From Trichomonas tenax (Eukaryota; Parabasalia; Trichomonadida; Trichomonadidae), in NCBI GenBank assembly GCA_023091735.1, contig JALKBU010000009.1, positions 82,675 to 146,674 on the forward strand: a stretch of 64,000 nt of DNA, written 5' to 3'. A program made the position numbers and the translations under genes. Below, in pieces: positions 27,222 through 38,563 of this stretch. Position 1 is the first letter of the stretch; each line of letters opens with the position of its first letter. The notes under the pieces are model-generated. The model saw only the letters and a list, made by a program, of their open reading frames with translations. It was not told where the DNA came from and did not search any database.

Positions 27222-30182
27222 ATGCTTCCAAGAGTTGCGAGAGCGAAAACGTCTCTAAAAACTCCACGGAAAGCGAAAATTGGAGACGAGCAATCGATTG
27301 TTCCGTCAGTTGTCGGTAAAAAAGCATCGATTCCTGTAAATCAAAACACAAAATACATCAAAGTTAAACCAAAACGTAAAATACCGAATAATCCAAATGT
27401 AAAAAAGATTGAAGACCTCAAATCCGACTGTGACAAAATTATAAAGCTTTCAATGGATTTCATTGAAGCAAATTCAGCGACACCAGAGATTTCTCAAGCG
27501 ATTTTAGTGCCTTTGACGAAGTTTCAGAACATATTACCACAGTATTACGAATCAACACACCACTTTTTCGAAACATTTGCAAAAATCCAAAGTTTTACGC
27601 AAACAGCGCAAATAGTCTCAACGCAATCAATAAGAACTCCGGTTTTAAACTTCACCAAAGCGTGGGAAAGGTTCGTTATCGCGTTCAATAAAATGAAAAA
27701 TGGCGACAACATTCCACATGCACACTTAGTTATTTCTAAGTTCGATCAGATCAAAATCACGCTGGATTACATTGACAAAGCGAACAATGACAGGAAATTC
27801 ACGAATTCTTTGGTAACAAGCTGCACACGTTCTCTAAAATTGTTGTGTGATAATATTTCGAGCAAAGTTGTTGATTTATTTAAGCAGCCAATTTTTCCTT
27901 TCTTAAATGAAGATGTTTATTCGTCGTATAAATCGACAGTGAAAAGTTTTGTGCATTTGGTTAACGAAGCTTTCATGAATGAATTGCCGCAGAGTGGAAT
28001 GTCTATTATCGATCTCAATAGGCACAAACAAAGCATTGTTCTCGATTGCAGTGATATCATCAAATCATTGAGAACATCTTTCGATTATCCAATGGCTATT
28101 AAAGATATTGGTGATCTTTTGGATTCCATCGAAAAGCAAAGACTTTTTATCGATGAGCAATTCAATTTTCCCAACAATGTTGTTCATCCATTGACAGATA
28201 ATGAACAGCTTCAGCAGAATAAATCAGAAGCGAAATTTGCTGAAGAAGCAATCGAAAATAATGTCGTTGAAGAAGAATTAACGCCTAAAACAGAGTCTGT
28301 TGTTGAAAGAAAGCTTCCTAACAGTCCAGCCGAAAGCATTAACAGTGATAACAGCAATTTATTGCCATATCCAAAGAAGACGAAATTATTCGATGAAAAT
28401 ATAATGAAATCGATCTTCAATAAGATTGGTGCTGAGTATAAACCAGAAGAAACAATTGATGAAATGTTGACTATCATAGAAATGAATCTTGATGGATTAA
28501 TAGAAAGAAATTCCGTTATTAATGATCAAAATGATTTGTATGCAAAGAGAATTGAGAAATTAACAAATGATTTGAACGAAATCAATACAATTAATGATGA
28601 CAAACTAAAGATAATGAATGATGATGCACAGATCAAACTCGAAAATGAGCAGAAATTAATCAAAACAGTCGAAGAACTCGAAAAGAAGGAAAGAGAAATG
28701 CATCAGCAAATATTCCAATTGCAAGCTAAATTATCAAAAGCAACAAAGAACGATGACACTGTTTATTTGCGTGAAGCAATGATGAGAATAGCAAAGAAAG
28801 GATCTGATTACTTCAAACTCGAGTTTGATCCTCAAAATTATGTTGGAAAAATGGATTCAAAAGATGGCGATTTAATCAATTACATTCTGAAGTTATTCGA
28901 CATTCCATGCAAAGAATGTCAATCAAACAACACCAAATTATCGCAAATTAAGGAATTGTTAAATGAAATCACAGAACACAAAGATAATGAAATCGAAGAA
29001 AACATCGACATAATTAAAGAAAAATTCAAAGATTGGGAAGAAATGCAGAACATTTTATCGAATGAAATAAGCAATCTTATTGACTCTCTTGAGATGATAT
29101 TAAGGTCTAATGGTAAAATAAATGAGCCATTCGAATTAACATCACAAAATGCAACAGTGGGAAAGATCCAAAAGAAGATTCAAAGTTTAACAGAAGAACT
29201 TGAAAATCTCAACGCAAGCATTGATTCATTCTTATCAGAAACTTGTTTAATGTTTAACAGAGATGTTCCTCTTTCCAGAAATCAAAGAATGATTTTAATT
29301 CAAGAGATGATAAACCAATATCAAAACAAAATCGACAAGCTTAAACTAAAGAAGAAAGAAAACATAGAGAAAATCGAGAAAATCAAAGGCAAACTCAAAA
29401 TAATTGCTGCATTTTTAGGTCCTTACTTTGCAACAGCAAAAACAAAAGAATTGGTTTCTCAAATAAGCGAAGGATATAATCCGATTGAAGAAAAGATCGA
29501 CATCATTTCAAAGAAATGCGAAGCCATCGAATCTGGAGCGAAAGGAATTTGCGCAAGAATTCTCGGAATGGTGAAGCTCGATTTCTCTCCAGAGCTCCCT
29601 ATAGATATGCTTATTGCAACAACAAACAACATTTGCGACTCTTTGCAGGATGATCGTGATAAAATATTAATAGAACGAAAACAAGCTGTCGATGATATGA
29701 AAACACTGAGAAATTGTCTTAATTTCTGTGATTTGCATTTAAGAAGTCACGTTAATTATCTTCCAGTTGATGTCGATGTTTTATCAAATGATCAAATCAT
29801 TAAACGTGTACAAGATATGATCATTAAAATAGATAACATGGAGTATTCAGGAAGATATGTTCAAAAAAGTCAAATCGAATCTGTTATTGCTGAAGCAAAG
29901 AAATTCCATCTCATTCAGTCATCAAGCAACGTCATTAACACATTATCTTCTATAATGAATAGATATATAACACTTGAAAAAACTTCACGTGCTGCTGGAC
30001 ATATTTATTTAGCTTGCAGTGGCTTCGATTTTTCAAAAATTTCAGAATTACATCGTGCAGTCAAAAGCGTTGATAAAACAACTGTTGATCAAACAATCAT
30101 GAATTGCATTGATCAACTTGTTACTGTTGTTGATGTCTCATCAACTCAAGTTGTTCGTAGTGCTCTTGGACTTCAAAATTAA
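27222..30182 (+). CDS. Large coiled-coil protein with basic N-terminus
   Basis: A 986-residue protein. The first 55 residues are basic (LPRVARAKTSLKTPRKAK), a likely microtubule- or nucleic-acid-binding or simply disordered tail. Residues 60-320 are helical and globular-like. About 400-520 and 600-760 are coiled coil, and the rest is helical. No catalytic motif is visible. It is divergently arranged with the 1216-residue coiled-coil protein and has a similar overall plan, so the two may be partners or distant paralogues, although no clear sequence identity is visible. The frame opens at TTG 27177; the ATG at 27222 is preferred. Confidence 0.87.
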   Translation: MLPRVARAKTSLKTPRKAKIGDEQSIVPSVVGKKASIPVNQNTKYIKVKPKRKIPNNPNVKKIEDLKSDCDKIIKLSMDFIEANSATPEISQAILVPLTKFQNILPQYYESTHHFFETFAKIQSFTQTAQIVSTQSIRTPVLNFTKAWERFVIAFNKMKNGDNIPHAHLVISKFDQIKITLDYIDKANNDRKFTNSLVTSCTRSLKLLCDNISSKVVDLFKQPIFPFLNEDVYSSYKSTVKSFVHLVNEAFMNELPQSGMSIIDLNRHKQSIVLDCSDIIKSLRTSFDYPMAIKDIGDLLDSIEKQRLFIDEQFNFPNNVVHPLTDNEQLQQNKSEAKFAEEAIENNVVEEELTPKTESVVERKLPNSPAESINSDNSNLLPYPKKTKLFDENIMKSIFNKIGAEYKPEETIDEMLTIIEMNLDGLIERNSVINDQNDLYAKRIEKLTNDLNEINTINDDKLKIMNDDAQIKLENEQKLIKTVEELEKKEREMHQQIFQLQAKLSKATKNDDTVYLREAMMRIAKKGSDYFKLEFDPQNYVGKMDSKDGDLINYILKLFDIPCKECQSNNTKLSQIKELLNEITEHKDNEIEENIDIIKEKFKDWEEMQNILSNEISNLIDSLEMILRSNGKINEPFELTSQNATVGKIQKKIQSLTEELENLNASIDSFLSETCLMFNRDVPLSRNQRMILIQEMINQYQNKIDKLKLKKKENIEKIEKIKGKLKIIAAFLGPYFATAKTKELVSQISEGYNPIEEKIDIISKKCEAIESGAKGICARILGMVKLDFSPELPIDMLIATTNNICDSLQDDRDKILIERKQAVDDMKTLRNCLNFCDLHLRSHVNYLPVDVDVLSNDQIIKRVQDMIIKIDNMEYSGRYVQKSQIESVIAEAKKFHLIQSSSNVINTLSSIMNRYITLEKTSRAAGHIYLACSGFDFSKISELHRAVKSVDKTTVDQTIMNCIDQLVTVVDVSSTQVVRSALGLQN

Positions 30183-30217
30183 TATTATTTTTTTATTTGT
30201 TTGTAATTAAATATCTT

Positions 30218-30945
30218 TTATTCAAATTTATTTTTCGAAGAGTTTAAACTCTTAAGAAGATTATTCTTTCTTCTATTACTTTTGGCAATATCTAATGCTG
30301 AAAATCCATGACAAGATTTGATCTTTGGATCAGCTCCTTTAGTAAGCATTGCTTCAATTGTGCTATGGATTATTTCTTTTCCATCTAGATACTGAATTGC
30401 AAGGAGCATTAAGGGAGTGACACCTTTACTATTACGAGCATTAACTTTAACATCCGGATGTTCTTGAATTATCATCATCACTTGAGGATAGTTTCTATGT
30501 GCACAAGGAAATTAGATTCATATACTAATTTCTTATCTATTGGGATATAATCGATGACTGATGAAAAAACTCTTTTCAAGGGTTTTATCAACTTAGGCTT
30601 TGCTAATGCAACATAATCAAACAATCCAACAACAAACTGTTGATTAGATTTCTTCTTTTGAATGAGTTTTATTAGTCTTTGTGTGATTTCGTCGACATTT
30701 TCATTTGAGATTTTCCAAAATAGTTGTTCGACTTCAATCTTTTCTACAATTGATTAGTCCATGTCTTTGGGAATCGTGTATTCATTTATATCAAAATATT
30801 CGAGATTTGAATTATATAAATTTTCAAAATCTTCTTCATATTCCTCCTCACCCATATCAAACATTTCATCTTCAGATGATTCTGAGGATGAGATATGCTG
30901 ACTATCTAACAAGTATTCATTGTAGTCATAATTATCTTTATCCAT
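30218..30945 (-). pseudogene. Ankyrin-repeat protein pseudogene
   Basis: Reading the minus strand from the ATG at 30943-30945, an acidic N-terminus (MDKDNYDYNEYLLDSQHISS) is followed by a TAA at 30754-30756. The same frame then continues for about 85 codons of good coding sequence (VEQLFWKISNENVDEITQRL). Near 30500 the frame shifts into ankyrin repeats (CAHRNYPQVMMIIQEHPDVK, then NARNSKGVTPLMLLA and GFSALDIAKS) ending at 30218. One stop and one frameshift thus break a protein of about 240 residues. Trichomonad genomes hold large families of such ankyrin proteins. Confidence 0.65.
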
Positions 30946-33592
30946 TATAAATTTATTCTCTACCAAATAAAATTCACTTTTTGAAGATTTTGATCATATT
31001 TTTTACATTTAAAAAGCATTTATTTATATAGAGAAGGACATAAATTATCATGTTTTAGCAAAAATATTTTGTGATCATGATTGAAATTGCATGAAAATTG
31101 AAGATTTTATCAATATCAAATTGAATCAATTCAAACACATTGAATATAATAAATCGAGGATAAAACATTGAAATAAATTGTTATATTTGACTTTTGGAAT
31201 ATATATGATAATGTAAATTCATTCATTTTCGATAAAATCATGGAAAAATTTGGTAGATTTTGACCATGGACATGTATCTTTCTTTTGTCATAACTCATTC
31301 AATTAGAGATCAATTGGTAGATCCTTTTCTGTTGAATTTCTATCCATATGGATTTCTTTTAAACATTTTTACAAAGCTTCCTCTCATTTCGGCAGAGAAT
31401 GCATGTGCCTGTTGTCTGGCAACTATGTAAGGGGCAGCAACACAATATTTAATGGCTTCAAGAAAATATAAACTAAAAATTACTTTAATATATCTGTAAA
31501 GAGATAAAACTACAAAGCAGTGGAGTCACTAAACTTTACCCTATTAACAGATTACATGATTTTGGAACATTTTAACAGAATTGGCATTTAGGGTTTTATA
31601 ACAATGAAAATTAAAATCAAACAAGGTTCAAAGTCATAATCCGTCATGTATTGACACATACTCCTTCTTATTTGTTGTTTTCATTATAATATTTATTTAT
31701 CGAAACAAAATTCATGATCACAACAAGTTGATAAAGAAAATCACATTTTTTAAGGTTCGAGAGACGGGAGGGATAAGTTTTTGCATCCCCAATACTTTGA
31801 GAAAAAGTGGGATCTATATCCAGAATCTGATGAATGAAATTTGGAAATTTATCAAATACTTAAATTTCTTCATGGCAACCTTATTAGATCTGGCAGAATG
31901 ATTAACCTTATCATTACATTGGAACTATGTTCGAACCTTGATTGCAATCATCTCTTTTTTTCTTTTTTATCTATCTTCGATTGATATACGTTTAATTGGG
32001 AAACTATTGCTACCATATTGTTTACTTCTATAACCAGATCAGATTGATATCATTTAACATTGCTCACACTATTTTCATTGTTAGATATAACGAGTGCCGC
32101 AAGTTTACAATAGTCATCATCGACGAAAGCAAAATTAATTGAACCGATATTATCGAATTAGTCTGCACATTAACGATTATATCGTATCTATGGGTTTTAT
32201 GACACACTGATTAGATTATACCACTTTGAGGAGCTTTTTATATATGAATTAATAACAATATTTTAGATCTTTTGCAAAATTCTATAAATGTAGCTATAAG
32301 TCACAACATATTAAGAACATCTATCTTTTATACCATTGGAGTATTTTACGAGTCAAAATTTGGAGCCCACTTTTAAATACAAAATGAAATTAGCTGACAG
32401 ACTGGATTTATGTTTAAAATTACTCTGCTTCAGAATGCATATGATACTTCACTAACATTTACATCAGTACATTGCTATTTTATCAATATAACGAATTTAG
32501 CAGAATAAACATAGACTGAGAATGATAAAATACTAATCTCTATTGGGGCTAGATGCTAATTTCTATGCAATCTGGATATAATTAACTATGTTATTTTGCT
32601 TTTATGGGATTAAAATTTTAAAAATTCATGATTATGTAATAACATCTGCAAATTTTGTGGAGCATATATTTGAAACAGTGATCATATAGATTTCCCCTAC
32701 TTCGTCATGAAAAATCTTAAATAAGGGACCGACATTTTGGATATTAGTTTCAAAGCACAAAGATATTCTAATTCAAGTATTCTCACAATAATCTATTCAA
32801 CTAATTAGTTATATTATTTATGTTTCTACTCGCTGGTATAGGGCCTGGTCTGATTGCCATGCAAATGTGGTGCTGAAACAACTGAATGGTCTGATATAAG
32901 CGAGAGCAACTTCTCTAGTACACTAAATGTCACATTCTTGACAAACGCACCATTGCAATGATCCTTTACAGAGAATTAAGTAATCGCTTATAATGAACTT
33001 ATGGTTCTTTGTGCATACAATCAGAAGCAGTAATATGTGCATCTGTTCTAAATCCACTAGAGAAAAATCAATGTTAGCTGTATATTCATTTGATTTATGC
33101 AAAAAGAAGAATGATTTCATCTTTTATCAATAAGCACTTTATAAATCTAATGCACACAATATTCATGCAATAATATATGAAGAAATTAGTATTTTTTTGA
33201 AGCAATTGTTCGATTTTGTAGTATTTAATCAATGTTATGTGTAAATTTGCAATCTGGCATCCATCAATCAAACACTTATTTAAAATAACTCTACTCAAAT
33301 GGCAGCATTAGCCTCTTTTGATTGAGAAAAAGAATTGATTTCGTCGAAAAATTAAACAATTCATGCATTTGAACGGAGATAATATTGTATTTGTAATTCT
33401 ACATTATGTGAGACATTTGAATGTTCGATATATCTTGAAACAAAGTCCAATTTCCGTCTGAACAGTATTGGTATTCTTTATCAATAGGATGACTTATATT
33501 TGTCTGACACACGTCATCTTTATCCAATCAATAGTATAGTTACTCAACAATGAAGCTTCTTATTTAAGCTCAATTGATTGACAATCCAATAC

Positions 33593-33885
33593 TTTACGTG
33601 TCATATTTACTTTTTGTTATTTGTTCTTATTTTTACATTTCCAATACGTTGAATTTTTTCCCGTTGACTTTTTTGAGTTTGCGATTTTTAACAAGTAAGC
33701 CCCCTTTCAAACCAAACTGAGAAGATATTTACGTGCTTTTCAGGGGAGCTGAGTATGTTTATAGCATTTGCTTGTATATTTAACTTGAGGATCTCCATGC
33801 CTCCATGAGATTTCATCGAATTTTGACATGTAAAATAACAAAAGTCACATTTTTGACAAGTATTATCTGATATTTGTCATGTAAA
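33593..33885. promoter_or_regulatory. TTTACATGACA-type elements
   Basis: TTTACGTGTCA lies at 33593-33603, TGACATGTAAA at 33824-33834 and TGTCATGTAAA at 33875-33885. They are 0.8-1.1 kb upstream of the Rab gene, the last two inside the long inverted repeat. Confidence 0.4.
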
Positions 33886-34324
33886 GTCAAAAATTTGATG
33901 TGTAATGTTACCAATGAGCAAATTTTGTGTGAACCTGTGGTAGCATAACGCTATGTATGCTCGATGTATGGGCAAAGGAATGTCGTTTGACTCCTGCGCG
34001 TAGCGTATTTTTTCTTTTCTACTTTTTGATTTTTATAGGGGAACTCTAGCAAAAATAAGCGAGCGAACGCTATAATAGTGAGATGTATTTGTTATAATCA
34101 TCAAAGAGATTCATAACGGAAGTTCATTAATGATTTGTAATGGGTTTTTGTTTGCAATCATATCATGATATCATGATTAAGTAATACCTTGCTAAGATCA
34201 TAAAACAGATTGCACCACTAGAATCAGCACCCCAAAAAGCACGTAAATGTTTCATCAGATTCGTCCAGGAAGGGGGTTTATTCGTTAAAAATCGCAAAAC
34301 TCAAAAAGGTCAACGAGAAAAAAA
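33655..34324. mobile_element. Inverted-repeat element of about 670 bp (MITE-like candidate)
   Basis: The arms 33655-33752 and 34224-34324 are imperfect reverse complements over about 100 bases. Shared words include GTTGACTTTTTTGAGT against GTTGACCTTTTTGAGT, TTGCGATTTTTAAC in both, AAGCCCCCTTTC against AAACCCCCTTCC, and ATTTACGTGCTTTT in both. The interior has no open frame. No target-site duplication was recognised. It may be an old non-autonomous transposon or a large hairpin. Confidence 0.45.
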
Positions 34325-34691
34325 GTGGAGCCTTTCCAATATTTACGTAAGAAATCGACTCGATCACAATCTGTTGAGCACCACTAAACTTGCCGTTTTG
34401 ACAATAAAACGCTTATTTGGCAGTATAAAAAATCCGGCCTTCGGCTATGATAAAAGTTTAAAAAGAATGTTTAATTAAAATCATGTGAAAGCCGTTTTTA
34501 GGCCTTTTTCATGCTAAAATCAACAAATTTTTCAATTTTTTGCTAAAAACGCCTATGTAAAACTTATACTGCCATGCCGGCAGTAAAGGAGGTAGTAAAC
34601 CCATCGTTTTGGCAAAGTGCGGCATGCTTACCACCACAGTCCGCAGACTCTGATATGGGAGTTACAAGCCAAAAACGTCACTTTTTCAAAA

Positions 34692-35273
34692 ATGATCACC
34701 ACAAATTCGTCAGTTTTTCACGGAAGAACAGTTTTAGTTGGTGATTCTTCAGTCGGAAAAACATCAATGCTCAACATGCTCGTTGAAAAAGTGTTTAATC
34801 CTCTCGAACAGAGTACTGTTGGCGCAAATTATCAACTTTTCATCAATGATATCGAAGGAACACACGTCGAAATGCAGGTCTGGGATACAGCCGGCCAAGA
34901 AAAATATAAGTCACTCGGTCCAATCTACTACAGAAACTCTCAGGCAGCAATTTGCGTTTATGACAGGACATCCCGTGAATCTTTTTCAAATCTTCCTGGA
35001 TGGATCGAAGCTTTCGTCAGCGTTGCTGGCATTGAATCTATTATTGCAATCGTAGCTAACAAATCCGATATTGATGATGTTGAAGTTACTGACGAAGAAG
35101 CTCGTGACTGGGCTACAAAATCCGGATACTTGTTCTACAAGACGTCCGCCAAGACAGGTCAAGGTATCGACGAAATGTTCTCTGATTTAGTTAAGAAAGT
35201 CGTTCAAAAGGGCATTGCACAGCAGCGTGCTGTCAAGACACCAACCAAAGCGAAAGAATCATCGTGTTGTTAG
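34692..35273 (+). CDS. Rab-family small GTPase
   Basis: A 193-residue Rab. G1 is GDSSVGKTS (17-25), switch II is WDTAGQEKYKSL, G4 is NKSD and G5 is TSAK. The C-terminus is Cys-Cys for prenylation. The effector region STVGANYQLF and other features suggest a Rab5/Rab11-like clade, not resolved by eye. The frame opens at a GTG 25 codons upstream with a poor extension; the ATG at 34692 matches family length. It differs clearly from the Rab at 9.9 kb, so the two are separate subfamilies. Confidence 0.93.
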   Translation: MITTNSSVFHGRTVLVGDSSVGKTSMLNMLVEKVFNPLEQSTVGANYQLFINDIEGTHVEMQVWDTAGQEKYKSLGPIYYRNSQAAICVYDRTSRESFSNLPGWIEAFVSVAGIESIIAIVANKSDIDDVEVTDEEARDWATKSGYLFYKTSAKTGQGIDEMFSDLVKKVVQKGIAQQRAVKTPTKAKESSCC

Positions 35274-35504
35274 ATATTTATATATTACTATTGTTAATTT
35301 CAATTATGGTAATGATTGAAGCCCAAAGAAATAAACACTATTGTCTTTTCTTATCAAAATATAGTATTAAAGCAGCGTCACTTCATCATTTCAAAATTTA
35401 TTTATGAAATTCAAAATTAAGTTTGAAGAACCGCGTGGTTATATCATGCTAATATTCTTCGCAATTTATTTGAAATAAAAAACAAATATAATAGAATCTA
35501 TAAA

Positions 35505-36704
35505 TTAAAATGTTGTAACAGGATTAAACAATGCATTTGATGACCTTTGGCGATTTCCAGCGAGAGAAAGGTGATTACCAACAATCATTCTATAGTTGCT
35601 GGATTTATTCAATTCATTTGAAGTGAATGTTTGTGACATTTTATCCGCTTCCGGATTCAAGAGGTTTGCTAATGAGTTCGAACGCACTGATAAACGGGGT
35701 AAATTTCTTGTTGGAGAATCCTCTTCTTCATCTTCTTCAAATGGAGAAACAATGTTGTGATCAAACCTGATTGTTGCTTGATTGCGTGATATTTCACTGA
35801 TTGTAGCTAATGGCATGCGTGATGCCTCTGGAAGTTCACGATTTAACAATTTCTTTCCTGCCATTGTATTTCTTGCAGGTGATAATTTTTCACATTGGAA
35901 CCATTCATGCTGTAGAACCTGCTTCAATGTCCAGCGTTGGTTTGGATCAAGCACTAACATTTTGGACATTAAGTCACGAATTTCATCAGAAAGATATCCT
36001 GGATATGAGAACTCTCCGTGAATGATCTGGCTTAACATTGCTGATGTATTTTCCGTGCGCCATGGATGCTCTCCAGTGACCATTCCAAATAAAATTACAC
36101 CAAGAGACCAAACATCACTTAATCTTCCGTCATAAGCTTTTCTTTGTATCACCTCAGGCGCTGAATATATTGGTGAGCCGCAGAAAGTCTCCATTAAAGT
36201 TGATTCTTGTATAAATCCGCAGAGACCGAAATCAGCGACCATAACTTTAGGGAATTTATCTATAAGAATGTTTTCGGGCTTCAAGTCACGGTGAGCAATT
36301 CCATTTGAGTGGCAAAATTCGACTGCTTGAACAACTTGATTGTAAACAAGTGCAGCTGTTGGCTCATCAAGACGCTTTTTGGATACAACATAGTCAAATA
36401 ACTCTCCTCCCTGGCAATAATCCATGACCAAGTAGAAATTTTCATCATCGTCGAAGAAATCGTGCAAAGCAACGAGTCCTGGGTGTTTTATGTATGCCAT
36501 TGCATCTATTTCCCGCTGAAATTCACGTTCTTGCTTTTCAGTTTCCAAATTTCGCTTAGGAAATGCTTTTATCGCGTAAGCTTTTCGGTCAAGTTTGTTG
36601 AAAACCCTGAAAACAGTGCCGTATGTGCCATGGCCGACTTCAGCCAAAATATTGTACTGCTTTATGCTCTTTGGCATGTTAACGCTTGATTTCTTCGATT
36701 TCAT
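35505..36704 (-). CDS. CAMK-like (AMPK/SNF1-related) serine/threonine kinase
   Basis: A 399-residue protein. The kinase domain covers about 17-267: the glycine loop GHGTYGTVF, ATP-binding lysine in YAIK (46), HRDLKPEN (138-145), DFG (158-160), an activation segment ending TFCGSPIYSAPE, and WSLGVILFGMVTGEHPW. All catalytic residues are present and the Thr in METFCGSP is a likely activating phosphosite. The tail (270-399) is Ser/Asn-rich and low complexity with no UBA or KA1 domain. CAMKL kinases are strongly expanded in trichomonads. Upstream at 36974 and 37004 are TGTCATGTAAA and TGACGTGTAAA. Confidence 0.93.
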   Translation of the reverse strand: MKSKKSSVNMPKSIKQYNILAEVGHGTYGTVFRVFNKLDRKAYAIKAFPKRNLETEKQEREFQREIDAMAYIKHPGLVALHDFFDDDENFYLVMDYCQGGELFDYVVSKKRLDEPTAALVYNQVVQAVEFCHSNGIAHRDLKPENILIDKFPKVMVADFGLCGFIQESTLMETFCGSPIYSAPEVIQRKAYDGRLSDVWSLGVILFGMVTGEHPWRTENTSAMLSQIIHGEFSYPGYLSDEIRDLMSKMLVLDPNQRWTLKQVLQHEWFQCEKLSPARNTMAGKKLLNRELPEASRMPLATISEISRNQATIRFDHNIVSPFEEDEEEDSPTRNLPRLSVRSNSLANLLNPEADKMSQTFTSNELNKSSNYRMIVGNHLSLAGNRQRSSNALFNPVTTF

Positions 36705-37238
36705 TAGACAAAAATAAAAAAGACGATAATTGTAAACAGATAAATTGCTTTGCTGAGATGGTGGAGTATTTTGGCTAAATTTTCTTCGATACTCTGAATT
36801 TTTTCAATGTGAATTGAGATATGTAGAGCATACTGTCGCTATTAAAATTTTGCTATTAATAATTTCTTCATAAAAATTTGTTTTTTGAATTCTATTTGGA
36901 TTATTAGATGAAGTGAAACATAAATTATCAATAAAGATTTTTCATCGTATTTGTCATATAAATTCTACATATTTGTCATGTAAATTTGCCTAAATGATAA
37001 ATTTGACGTGTAAATAAAAGTTACAAAGCAATTTCCTTATCTGGCTAAATCTTTCAACATCAGAATGCCGAGTACAATCCTAATACGTTGCTCAAATTTT
37101 AAGAAAATCCTGAGTACAATGATCAAACAAATTTATCAAGATTAGCGAAAATATATCTTATAATCTGATTGCAGGGGGTTTCGTTCATTACTTGCTAGAT
37201 TTTCAATTTGAAGCTGTAAAAAAATTGTTTATGGAGAT
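36705..37238. other. Intergenic, upstream of the kinase gene
   Basis: No gene seen. It holds upstream elements at 36974-36984 (TGTCATGTAAA) and 37004-37014 (TGACGTGTAAA), plus a degenerate TGTCATATAAA near 36953. Confidence 0.55.
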
Positions 37239-37706
37239 TTAATCTTTCTTGCGTTCAACACCAAGAGCACCACCCTTGCGGCCTGTAGACTTTGTGGACT
37301 GGCCACGAACCTTGAGGCCGAGACCGTGGCGGATACCACGTTTCATTCTCATCTTCTTCATGCGCTCGATTTCAGAGCGGAGGTTAGCACCGAGATCTGT
37401 AGCAACCCAGTGAGTGTCCTGACCTGTAGCGCGGTCGAAGCGGCGGTTGAGCATCCAGCGTGGAATACCGTGTTCTGTTGGGTTCTGGATGATGGAAACA
37501 ATGAGTTCCTCCTCCTTTGGTGTGAGTGTACCAGCACGGCGCAGTGGATCGAGGCCAGCGCGGCTAACGACGGCGTGAGCGAATCTGCGGCCAAGACCTG
37601 GGATGTTTGTGAGGGCCAGGTAGAGTGGGCGGCGGCCGTCGACATTTGTGGAGAGCATACGGACCATATCACGGAAGGCTGCTGGATCGGTGACTTCGAT
37701 TGGCAT
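37239..37706 (-). CDS. RPS18: 40S ribosomal protein S18 (uS13)
   Basis: A 155-residue protein matching the eukaryotic S18/uS13 family along its whole length: FRDMVRMLSTNVDGRRPL, IPGLGRRFAHAVV (helix-two-turns-helix), and the C-terminal RNA-binding tail RGIRHGLGLKVRGQSTKSTG with a basic end. The protein sits in the head of the small ribosomal subunit near the P-site tRNA. The frame opens at a TTG fourteen codons upstream; the ATG at 37704-37706 gives the family length. The GC-rich, strongly biased codon use agrees with high expression. No intron is evident. Confidence 0.96.
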   Translation of the reverse strand: MPIEVTDPAAFRDMVRMLSTNVDGRRPLYLALTNIPGLGRRFAHAVVSRAGLDPLRRAGTLTPKEEELIVSIIQNPTEHGIPRWMLNRRFDRATGQDTHWVATDLGANLRSEIERMKKMRMKRGIRHGLGLKVRGQSTKSTGRKGGALGVERKKD

Positions 37707-38563
37707 CCTATTCAAAAGGGCAGGCCATACTAATTTACAACTATTCAAATTATGCAGGGTCCACCACTTCTTTAATATATTCTATCTGTTCATAATAATG
37801 AAATTTTGGTTATTGTTAGATTTAAAGCTATTTTATTTAAGTATTAGCATTTGCTACATTTTCATAATATATCTAACCAAATTATAGAAGTAAAAAATAA
37901 AATTTTAATTTTGTTCATGTAAATCGGTAAACTAAATCTAAAAAAGGTAACTTCGAACCTTCACATCAAATGTGGCCAAAACTTAGGGAGTAAGTAGTAT
38001 AGGCCTACAGGAACAATACATGAAAGGGACGCAAGTCAAAACAATCAATCATTCACATTTCATCATCATTATGATATTACATCACTCATTCTCATTTTAT
38101 TATCATTATGATATATAATCAATCATTCGCAAAAATTGAGTACTAGGACACACAACTTTTACCTTTGGACACTTCTACGAGGACACATGCAGATACGTAA
38201 CTTATAATTTCGGCGAATATGAAAGTTATAGCTGGGGAAATCATCAACGCCCTAATAACCTTAAGACGAAAACGCATTTTTATGCTTGTTCACTGGCGAA
38301 AAATATTCGCCCAGGCGAGATCCTTAGCTAAGCATTATGATGATTTTAATTTCATTTGACTCATGCAAATTTTTAAAAAGAATTTACACAAGCATGAACA
38401 GGAGTACAATTTGATGCATTTTTCAAAAATTGCAAAACCCCTTGTCATTTATGAATATATTTTATCTTCCATTGGCAATTTGAGTTTAGTTTCTTGGGCG
38501 TTGATGATGAAATTATATTTTTCGAAATCTATAATTTATTACAAAACACAAAAATATAAAGAG
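37707..38563. other. Intergenic region with short repeats
   Basis: No supported gene. At 38040-38130 the phrase CAATCATTC with ATTATGATAT is repeated twice in an imperfect direct repeat. GACGAAAACGC and GCGAAAAATATTCGC short hairpins stand near 38262-38310. No exact upstream element was noticed ahead of RPS18. Confidence 0.45.

Larger units (their letters stand above)
30946..34691. other. Long gene-poor region
   Basis: In 3.7 kb I find no supported gene; short frames at 32923-33298 lack motifs. It contains ATTAACCTTATCATT near 31909, the long inverted repeat at 33655-34324 (listed separately) and several TTTACATGACA variants. A pair GGCAGTATAA (34420-34429) and TTATACTGCC (34564-34573) forms another inverted repeat before the Rab gene. 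The stretch 34430-34680 is unusually GC-mixed and may be an element remnant. Confidence 0.5.

Noticed and set aside
31751..31785. GGTTCGAGAGACGGG resembling a tRNA B box
   Set aside because: No cloverleaf or A box could be folded around it.
32923..33298. Two overlapping minus-strand frames of 65-67 codons
   Set aside because: No motif, and start codons not supported by any upstream signal.
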